In this document: one piece after another, positions 8,375-17,600 of the stretch
Layout of the letters: each line of letters starts with the position of its first letter
How positions within the stretch are numbered: position 1 is the stretch's first letter
From: Methanobacteriota archaeon
GTDB taxonomy: Archaea; Thermoplasmatota; Poseidoniia; Poseidoniales; Poseidoniaceae
Direction: 5' to 3'
Assembly (NCBI GenBank): GCA_018650165.1
Contig: JABIGM010000027.1
Location: 1-61,742 of the forward strand
DNA: 61,742 bases
Position numbers and translations under genes: made by a program
Notes under the pieces: model-generated
Told to the model about the DNA's origin: nothing
The model's database searches: none
Seen by the model: the letters and a program-made list of their open reading frames with translations, nothing else

Positions 8375-9198
8375 ATATGGAAATTATCGAGGGCCCTTTT
8401 GGTCTTCGTTTTTTTAAAGTTGAAGATTCTTCTGTTTTTTTGGGTACCGATAAAGGCGGTTGGGTTTATGCAAACGAAAGGCCCCGTCATCGTGTCTCTT
8501 TGCCATCCTTTCTAATTCTTGAAAAACCGATTACAAACTCTCAATTCGCAGAAATAATGGGTGATACGGCGGATTCCAATGAGCCAAAAGATATGGTGAC
8601 TAATGAAATAATTGCGGAACTTTGTGAAGAACTTTCAAAGCAATTCGAAGGAGATGTGCGAAGGCCTACCCAGTCTGAATGGGAGGTTGCTAAAGAGCAC
8701 CTTATCCTTCCTTGTGGTTGGACTGAACTACTTGCTGATGAGGCAACTGGTAACCATAGAGGGGCGCCGCTAGACGGTAGACCGCGGATTGGAGAAATGA
8801 TTGGGCCGCTTTCGGGACACCGTATTTCCCAATCAGCGCACCCCACTCGCGAAGGGATTTATTCCCGTATCGCATCGCCAGGAGATAGGCCACTACCCAA
8901 AGTTGGTTTCAGGCTAGTAGTATCTCCTAAACGCGAAGGCGAGGCTGCAAGAGTTCCCAACAATGCTAACCTTTCAGCAAATATCAGAAGTGAAATATTC
9001 TGGACTAGTGTGCTGGGAATTGTTCCAAGTTTCACTATTCCGATTCTCAGAGGATTCGGTTCTTATGCAACTGAAGGGTGGGTAAATCTTCTGTTTGGTG
9101 GCTTGTGTGCTGGTTTCTTAACCGGGGCGTTTTGGCGCCCAAGAAGGCCCACTTGGGACTTGGATTCCAATAATGAAGTCATTCGTTTGAAAGACTAG
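8371..9198 (+). CDS. formylglycine-generating-enzyme-like protein with C-terminal membrane anchor, catalytic cysteines absent
   Basis: This protein of up to 275 residues has the FGE-sulfatase fold in residues ~1-190. Diagnostic pieces are FLGTDKGGWVYANERPRHRV (usual mG.....~~.ErP.H.V), PSFLILEKPITNSQFAEIM (..f~i...pVTn.qy..F), VRRPTQSEWEVAKE (yRLPTEaEWEyAar) and KVGFRLV (.GFRlv). The two cysteines used by true FGE to bind copper and oxidise a sulfatase cysteine are missing; the only Cys are in ELCEEL and LPCGW. It is therefore probably a binding or structural member. Two membrane segments occupy residues ~205-255, followed by a short basic tail. The start is GTG 8371 (GTGA overlap with the GST) or ATG 8377. 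It converges on maeB with a 20-bp overlap. Confidence 0.75.
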   Translation: MNMEIIEGPFGLRFFKVEDSSVFLGTDKGGWVYANERPRHRVSLPSFLILEKPITNSQFAEIMGDTADSNEPKDMVTNEIIAELCEELSKQFEGDVRRPTQSEWEVAKEHLILPCGWTELLADEATGNHRGAPLDGRPRIGEMIGPLSGHRISQSAHPTREGIYSRIASPGDRPLPKVGFRLVVSPKREGEAARVPNNANLSANIRSEIFWTSVLGIVPSFTIPILRGFGSYATEGWVNLLFGGLCAGFLTGAFWRPRRPTWDLDSNNEVIRLKD

Positions 9199-11488
9199 TC
9201 CAATATGATTCTTGACGAATTGCATCAAGTGCGCAAATTGCCGCCATATTGACAATGTGACGTACGCCATCAGCTCTCGCAAGAAGTTGAACTGGCTTGT
9301 CTAATCCGTCTAAAATCGGGCCTGTCATTTCAGCGTCACCTAATTGCTCTAGCAACTTGTAAGCAATATTAGCCGAGGCTAGATTTGGACAAATCAATAC
9401 ATTTGCTGGGCCGTCAAAGGTCATGAAGGGATACTCTGATTGGACCTCTGAGTCGAGTGCTGTGTCTGCCTGCATCGGCCCATCTATCTTCAGCGTAGGG
9501 TCCATGTCTCTAGCCAAATCCACAGCATCTTCTATTCTTTCAGAACGCTGTGCGCGGCTACTTCCGAAATTAGAAAAAGAGAGCATAGCTACTTTCGGTT
9601 CAATACCGAATCTTCGAGCAACTTTTGCTGTTTGGACCGCTATGTCTGCTAAGGTTTTACTGTCCGGGTAGACATTTACTGTTGCGTCGCCAAGGAAGAT
9701 TAGTCGCCCCTTAACGGCCATCATGTAACACCCAATTGCACAATGACTGTCTTCATCGCTGCCAATTATTTCAAGGCAGGGCCTCAACACATCGGCATAA
9801 TTTCTACTGACTCCTCCTAAGAATCCATCAGCATCTCCAACATCGACCATTTGTGCGGCGAAATATGGACGGCTCTTCAGCAAGCGTTGTGCATCGATCA
9901 TCGTCATTCCTTTTCGACTGCGTTTCTTCAATAATTTAACGTCATAGTTTCCGATTCTTCTTTCATCATATCGCGGATTGGTTATTTCACATTCGAATTC
10001 AATATTCAATTCTACCATCTTTTCTCGGATACTTTCTACATTCCCAAGAAGAATGGGTTTGCAAATTCCTTGCTCAATGCATTGGGCTGCTGCCCTGATG
10101 ACTTTCTCATGGTCTCCTTCGGGGAAAACTATTTTCTTCCCCCGGTTCTTTACTTGATTGAATACTCCCCTCATTACTGAATAAGACATTCCCAACCTTG
10201 CTTCGAGGGATTCTTTGTATGCTTGTTTATCAAAATCCTCGGGCTTGATTGCAGATATTCCTTCATTCACGGCGGCTTCTGCAACATCTGCTGCTTCCCA
10301 AATAAGTACACGACGGTCGAATGGTTTTGGAATAATATATTCTGGTCCATACTGCATTGATTCGCCGGAATAAGCATGCGAGATATAATCTGGAACTGGT
10401 TCCTTGGCTAGGGCTGCAAGTGCTTGTGTAGCGGCCATTTTCATTCCAGTAGTAATGTCTCTTGCTCTTACATCAAGGGCTCCACGGAATATATATGGGA
10501 ATCCCAATACGTTGTTGACCTGATTTGGGAAATCAGACCGCCCGGTTGCAATAATTGCATCTGAGCGAACCTCGAGCACTTCATGGGGCATGATTTCAGG
10601 CGTTGGATTTGCTAGAGCAAAAATGATCGGTTTTGGCGCCATCTTAGCAACCATCTCACCGTTGACTAAGCCGCCTCTAGAAAGCCCGAGTAATACGTCT
10701 GCTCCAACCAATGCGTCTGCTAAATTCCCTTCATCCCTATCTGCTGCGAATGCTGCTTTGAATTCATTTAATTCTCCATCAGCAAGACGCTTTTTTGTCA
10801 TGATTCCTTGAGAATCACACATCAAAATATTTTCTCGCTTAACTCCTAGGGCAATGTAGTGATTGGCACATGCAATTGCAGACGCACCTGCGCCCGCTAC
10901 TACAACTTTGATTTTAGCCAAGTCTTTTTCTTGTAATTCGGCAGCGTTTAGTAAAGCAGCGCCAGAAATAATTGCTGTACCGTGTTGGTCATCATGCATT
11001 ACGGGGATATTGGTGGCCTCGGCTATTCTTCTCTCAATTTCAAAGCATTCTGGTGCTTTAATATCTTCAAGATTAATCCCCCCAAAGGTGGGCGCAATAT
11101 TACAAACGGTTTTGATAAATTCTTCTGGATCTTCAGTATCTACCTGAATATCAAAAACATCGATATCTGCAAACGCTTTGAGTAACAAGCCCTTCCCTTC
11201 CATAACTGGTTTTGATGCGATTGCTCCGATATTACCCAGCCCTAAAACCGCTGTACCGTTAGAGATCACAGCAACTAAGTTGCCCTTTGATGTATATCGA
11301 TAAGCATCTTCTGGGTTTTCTGCGATTTCTAAACATGGATAGGCGACTCCAGGAGAATATGCAAGAGATAATTCGTGTGCAGTAGAATGAGGTTTTGTTG
11401 GCATTACCTTGATCTTTCCTCGCGGCGCTGCCTCGTGGTAATCTAGAGCCTCTTTTTTGATGGTGCGTTCTCGCCAGTCTTCATCCAT
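9179..11488 (-). CDS. maeB: NADP-dependent malic enzyme with C-terminal phosphotransacetylase-like domain
   Basis: This 769-residue two-domain enzyme has a malic enzyme in residues ~1-430, which oxidatively decarboxylates malate to pyruvate with NAD(P). Visible pieces are [36 protein letters not shown] (metal and substrate site), [17 protein letters not shown] (dinucleotide fold) and [11 protein letters not shown]. Residues ~440-769 resemble phosphotransacetylase ([55 protein letters not shown]). In MaeB this domain is usually non-catalytic and mediates acetyl-CoA control. The length matches bacterial MaeB (~760). The enzyme links the TCA cycle to pyruvate and supplies NADPH. The ATG at 11488 is clear, and the gene diverges from the giant surface-protein gene. 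Confidence 0.94.
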   Translation of the reverse strand: MDEDWRERTIKKEALDYHEAAPRGKIKVMPTKPHSTAHELSLAYSPGVAYPCLEIAENPEDAYRYTSKGNLVAVISNGTAVLGLGNIGAIASKPVMEGKGLLLKAFADIDVFDIQVDTEDPEEFIKTVCNIAPTFGGINLEDIKAPECFEIERRIAEATNIPVMHDDQHGTAIISGAALLNAAELQEKDLAKIKVVVAGAGASAIACANHYIALGVKRENILMCDSQGIMTKKRLADGELNEFKAAFAADRDEGNLADALVGADVLLGLSRGGLVNGEMVAKMAPKPIIFALANPTPEIMPHEVLEVRSDAIIATGRSDFPNQVNNVLGFPYIFRGALDVRARDITTGMKMAATQALAALAKEPVPDYISHAYSGESMQYGPEYIIPKPFDRRVLIWEAADVAEAAVNEGISAIKPEDFDKQAYKESLEARLGMSYSVMRGVFNQVKNRGKKIVFPEGDHEKVIRAAAQCIEQGICKPILLGNVESIREKMVELNIEFECEITNPRYDERRIGNYDVKLLKKRSRKGMTMIDAQRLLKSRPYFAAQMVDVGDADGFLGGVSRNYADVLRPCLEIIGSDEDSHCAIGCYMMAVKGRLIFLGDATVNVYPDSKTLADIAVQTAKVARRFGIEPKVAMLSFSNFGSSRAQRSERIEDAVDLARDMDPTLKIDGPMQADTALDSEVQSEYPFMTFDGPANVLICPNLASANIAYKLLEQLGDAEMTGPILDGLDKPVQLLARADGVRHIVNMAAICALDAIRQESYWTSLSNE

Positions 11489-11667
11489 GGTATCGCCTCT
11501 AAAATGCTTCTCGGATGCATATCATGTTTGACCTTTGTGTGGAAAGAATTCAATTCAATAGCGGATGCAGACCTTTTCAAAAACACGGAAAACGCCAACT
11601 AAGTGTTGAATTACAACTCTAACAGGAGTGCATTCGCTTGATATACCATTGCAGACGGCTGTCCTCC
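11489..11667. promoter_or_regulatory. divergent intergenic region, maeB / giant surface protein
   Basis: This gap of about 179 bp separates maeB (-) from the giant propeller gene (+). The + side contains AACAGGAGTG roughly 45 bp before the chosen ATG, and an in-frame TTG lies at 11638. No obvious TATA box or stable hairpin stands out. Both promoters must lie here, but I cannot place them. Confidence 0.3.
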
Positions 11668-14600
11668 ATGAACAATCTAAACAGGGCCTTAGGCCCTGCG
11701 AAAGCAGCCCCTCGCGCATTCTTTCTCGTGGCTGTGATGATTTTGGCTTCAATGGGCCCGATTCTATCTTCACCACTAGTAAGTGCGCATGATTCTGCAA
11801 ACGGTACAATTTGGCCAAAAACAGGCTCTGAAGATACAGGCTGGGTATTGCTAAATGCCACAGGTGCTGATGCAATGAATGGAACTCAGGCTTATGCGGA
11901 TTGGTTACTCAACTTTGCACCAGGGGCAACTCTAGAAAATGTTTCACTGGAAATTAGAGCCGATGGTTCAAATGGAGTTTCCATTCAACAACCACTTCTT
12001 CTTTCACCCGATACTGGCCAAGTATTGTTTGATTGGAGAGGGAACGGCTGGTTGGGTCAAACTTTTGGATTCGATGCAAACAATCCTCACCAAGGAAGGC
12101 TCTCGACTAATGCTGATGTAGGGGCAACTGTGACTCTACCATCGGGTTCTGAGATTACTGATTTCATTCTCGAAGTTCTTGCGCCTGCCGATCCGTTTAC
12201 TTCTCTTGAGCCAGTTCAACTTTACATTAGAGATTATGAAATCCACCCAGTTGATGGAAGAATGTATATGGCAATTGGAAGTTACATCCTAATTCTAGAT
12301 GCGAACTCTTCACCGAATATTATTGATTTATTCCAAATTAAAAATTCTGAAAATGATAACTACGTTACTGATTTAGAAATGGATGTGGCCAATAATCAAA
12401 TGTTAGTCACTACTGCAACAGGGGTGCTTCTATCTGTTAATTTAGCAGATACAAGTTGGAATGCAGACTTACCAATGGAACCTTCCGGTGGCGCATGGAG
12501 TCAAGCACATGTTGCAAGTAACGGAGATATGTTTGCTTTCAGTCAAGCTGGTATTTTTACATTAAATTCAGCAGGAACGGGATGGACCCTTGAACAAGCA
12601 AGTGGAACTACAAATTGGCCTTCTGGTGACCCGTGGAATACGCTTGAACACAACGGAATAATCTATTCTTCATTACTTGGAGGAGGGGTTGGAAGATGGG
12701 ACGTTTCAACAATGACCCCGTTATCCCCTTGGAGTACTGCAAATAATTTACATTCAGATTACATTAGTGGTTTCTTAGTTGCCGGTAACCAGTTGCTAAT
12801 CTCTTCTTTTGATGCAGGAATTGCACGCAGGGACCTTTCGGGTAACTTTTGGCTTGCAACGTGGAATAGTGGTAATTGGCTATCTTCAGATGCAGTAAAG
12901 GGGATGACATTTGTCAACAACCAAATACAAATTTTAACGGCGGATACTGTCCATGTATACAATACCAATTCAGGTACATTCGCATCATCGACTTCACTAT
13001 CTTCAATCGGGCAGGTCAATGAAGGACAAAATATCCTGTATTGGCCATCTTCTGGCTCAAGAAGTCCGGTCAATGATACTGTATTGGTAACTGACGGGAG
13101 CGCCATTCTGGCAATGCTTGAACCAGGAAGTACTCCGCTATACACTGGAGATTTAGTAATTGGAAGCGGCCCTAATTCCGGCGATATGCATGATGCTATG
13201 CAATTTAACGGGATCATATATGTGGGCAGTGATTCATACCTTGATAGGTATTCAATCAGCCAAGCAAGGTGGCTTTCTCCAGTCGACATGGGGGGTGCTA
13301 TCTCTCAAATTGTAAATGATGGTGTCAACGTTTTGGTCGGAACTCTCGGTAGTGGAATTCACGTGGTTGATTCGCAAGGAAACGTGTTAGATACGTGGGA
13401 TACTGCAGATGGCCTACAATCAGATGATGTCTCTGGCTTGGACGCCGAAGGTGATTGGGTAGTTGCTATCCACCCGCAAGATGGTGCTTCTGCATTTAAT
13501 CAATCCTTGACCACTTCTATGGCTAATCTTAACGAAGGAAATAGTGACCTCGATAGTGATTCACCAACTGGCGTAGCCATCCACAATGGGGTTGCATATA
13601 TCGGAACTACTGATGATGGTCTCAACCGATATATTATCGCAAACGATACTTTCCTTGGTTCTTGGGTTTCAACTGGAATAAATGATGTTGACTTCGCCCC
13701 GGTTGCTGTATATGGGACAAATCCACAGATATTGCACATGGGATTGCCAGGGTATGGGGTTGCAAGAAAAGATCTCTCTACTGGAGAAATCCTGATTCCT
13801 CTTACTGTGACGCCTGACAGAGGCACACCTAGTGCTACGGAAATACTTCCTAGTAACCAAGTATACGCATTAGCAGAAAATACTGTTACGGGGGGATTAT
13901 TCATTGGAACTGGAAATGGCGCAGTGGTTTGGAACGGTAATTCGGCTACTGAACTAACCGAAGGAAGTACTTGGAATCTACAACCATCGCAGCATTTCGA
14001 CTTCGCATTCGATGGCTCAACAGCATATTCGGCCACAAATATTGGTGTTTGTAAATATACTCAAACCTCAATCCAAGATTGTCAAAATGCCCAAGATGGC
14101 ATGCCAAATTGGGGAGTATATGCTGTTGGTATTAACAGCACAACTATCTTTGGCGGTACAACAAGTGGTGTTGGCTTGATTGACAAATCCACATTCTCCG
14201 TAACTGGAACTTGGGAAGCCGGTGAAGAAACTGAAAATGCATTGGTCGTCGTAATCGACGATGTCGCATATATCGGACTAAATGGAATTGGAGTTGCTCG
14301 ATATGATATTCCGAACAATAACTGGCTTACCACATGGGACCAAACCAATTTACTCGACGCTGGAAATGAAGACGTTACTGGATTGGTTGCTGATTTCAGA
14401 CCAGACCATCTCTGGGTTGGCGGGGGCGACGGTTTCCAATTAATCAATGTCACAAGCGGTACAGAAACCTATGACATCGAGAAAAATGATGCATTGTATT
14501 CAGGCAATGGGGACCCTTACGATCTAGCGATTTATGGTGATACTTTGTACTATCACCAACAATATTCCTCCGACAGCGTATACAGAATAGATATCGCAAA

Positions 14601-17600
14601 TTTCACTGCTAAGTCTGAACTTGATGCAGGTGCACAAGTAGATGAAAATGGTGGCGACGTATATGGCTTGGAAATCATTGGAGATGTGTTACATGTATCT
14701 GTAGCAAGTGGACAATGGTGGAACACACAAGGCAGTGGCGGTATTGGATTATACAACCTAACTACTGATTCCTGGCAAGCTGAATTAATGCCTAGTGGGT
14801 CTGTTAACAGAGTTACTTCGTTCATCTCATCTACGGGCACAACATGGGTTTCTTGGGGAGAATCGAAACTAGAAGCATTTGCTGCAAACGGTAGCAAACT
14901 GGGAGAGTGGGATTCTTTGGAATTCCCAATTCGTGAAATTGTTGAATTTAATGGCGAGATTTTGTTCGCAACGGAGGATGGTGTTGCGCGCTATGATGAA
15001 AATACTTCTTCCTGGTTAACTACTTGGACACCCGGCTCTGGATTACCTAATTCTGCAGATGATGCTGTCTATGAATTGTGGACAAATGGAACCGACCTTG
15101 TTGTTGGAACTGCTAGAACACAAGGCTGGAATGGAGTTAATGGTGAAATCTTGCATCTTGATGCGGCTGGTGCCTGGACTTCATGGGATACTGGGTCCAA
15201 TGGAATCCCGAACGGATATCCGATTGGAATGGTAATGTGTGCAGGTATATTCCATGTTGCAATTACTGCAAATAATGGCGGTGTTGCACGATTCGATTTA
15301 GCAAATGGAACTATTGAGACCTCCTTCACATCGCAAAGACTCGATGATGGAGATGCGGCTGCAGTTGCGTGTGATGATTCTAGTGACATCCTCTATGTAG
15401 GATACTATGATGACCAAGAGCCAATTTCGCGATTCGATTACAATAATGACCAATGGTTGTCATCGTTGTCCACTGCTTCTCACAATATTCCAAGTGACCC
15501 TGTTTGGTGGGGAGCGATGGAATTCGCAGGCGGTAAATTGGCAATTGGATATGATATTGGAACTCAAGGTTCCAATGTAATTGGTGGAGGTTATGTTCTA
15601 CTCTCGGCCAATGGTGCGACTGTTGGAGCCGCTAGTATACTTTCAACTGGTTCAGCTGTTTCATCTATCGATTGGCTGGGAACCCAATGGCTAATTGGAC
15701 AGGCAGGAGGTACTTCCGGGTATTCTCATGTTGACACATTAGGTCAACTAGGTCAAAATACAATTCATGCTCTTCCGAACTTGGTTAGTGGACAAGTAAC
15801 TTCGATGGCTGGTAATCAAACCCATATCTGGGTTGCATCTGCTTCTTGGCAAAATACTGGCTCTGGGGTTCTACAAGGACTCAGGCTCTCCAATGGCTCA
15901 GTTGAGTGGCAGAAGGGATGGACAATCCCTGCGAACGCTGCAGTTACCGACATTCAGTTAGTTGGAACTGACCTTTACCTTGCAAGTAACAATCGTGGTT
16001 TGCGATTGCTTGATACACTAACTGGAACACTACAGCCGCTGCCTACGGGAATTCATAATTTCCAAGATGGTCTGGCATTAGTTGGCGATGATCTATTCAT
16101 CGGATTACAAGGCTCGGGGACTTCTTCGGCTGGAATTCAAGTTTTCAATACAACAACGAATTCCTACACTGCTGGAAGGCTACTTGCTGGTCTTCCTTCT
16201 AACAATATCAATGGATTCCTAACTGTTACCTCGAATACACCTGGTGGCCAAAATATGGTCTACATTGCTACGAATAATGGAGTTGGCCGTTGGAATGCTA
16301 CAGGAAGTACTTGGGAAACTGCTTGGACTGCACTAGATGGATTACCAATCTCGTATGTCGAGGACATCATAGATTATGATAATAAAATCTGGATGGCGAC
16401 TCCAAATGGCGTATCTATGTATGATTCATCTACTGCGTCTTTCACAACATTCACGCCTGCTAACGGTTTGATGGGTACTTCATCATGGAGTTTGGTTGGA
16501 AGTACTACTGTTTCGAATACTGGTGGCGTAACTCAAACACAACAAAGCTTGTTCATTGCTCATGACGGTAGGGGCACTGATAGACCAGGAATTACTCAAA
16601 TGAATACAGTAAACCAATCTGTAATTGCTCAACACCAATTTGACCAGTTGCCGTCTAATATGGTCACTGCTGTAACTGCTGACATGTGGGGAGTCCACAT
16701 TGCAACAGATATTGGGCCCCTAGTGCATTGGGTAAGAAGTACTGGTCAATTCAATTCAGGTTCTAATGTCTTCACGATGGAAGATTGGCCTGTATACAGT
16801 ATGCGCTCTGATGGCTCATACCTTATTGCAGTAGGAGAAAATGGAGCCACTGTCATTCAGGCTGGGCTCAATGGGAATTCAATTGTTGGGCGATATGCCG
16901 CTTCTGATTCAACTGGTGGTAGCGTGATTTCTAATTCATATGTTGTGGTTTCAACTGCAAATGGTTTGAAAATTTGGACACTTAACACCGGTGATGAATT
17001 AGAACCTACGACTCTGCGTAGAGCCGACCCGTTGTCACTTGGTTTCCAATTACAATTCCAAGATGTATCCAATTATACTCATCCTGGAATGCAGGTTGCA
17101 CTCGTCGATTCTAACAATAGCGTAACCTTGGGCGCAGATGGAACATCTGGAGCACATGGAATACTAATGCAAAATGCACCACTTACATTCTCTTCACCGA
17201 TAAGTGGGGCTGCAACTTGGGCTAAATTAGTAGACCTGAAATGGAATGCTACGGTCAATCTATCCGAGGACCCGACATTCATTACAAGCATGCAATATGT
17301 AATTGACAATGGCGTCTTGCTCAATGGAACTCGCCATGTAAATCTCCGTGTCAATTCTCCATCCAATGGTAGCATGTGGGTCAAACTGACCTATGACTGG
17401 TTTAGGACCGAAACTCCGATTCAGGGTCTTTCTCTTTGGGATAGGCCGGATGATGGCGGTTCCACATTAATGGCAAATTGGACACTGGTTCATGACGACG
17501 ATTTCTCAAGATATTTGGTATACCTCAATGAAGGGCCATGGGCTTCACAACCAACTGCTGCAGACCTTCAACCCCGTTCACCAGATGCATCTGTAAGCCT

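Noticed and set aside
13500-14036. 178-residue minus-strand ORF inside the giant propeller gene
   Set aside because: It is a shadow of a repeat-rich coding region. It has no family signature, and the sense frame has continuous blades.
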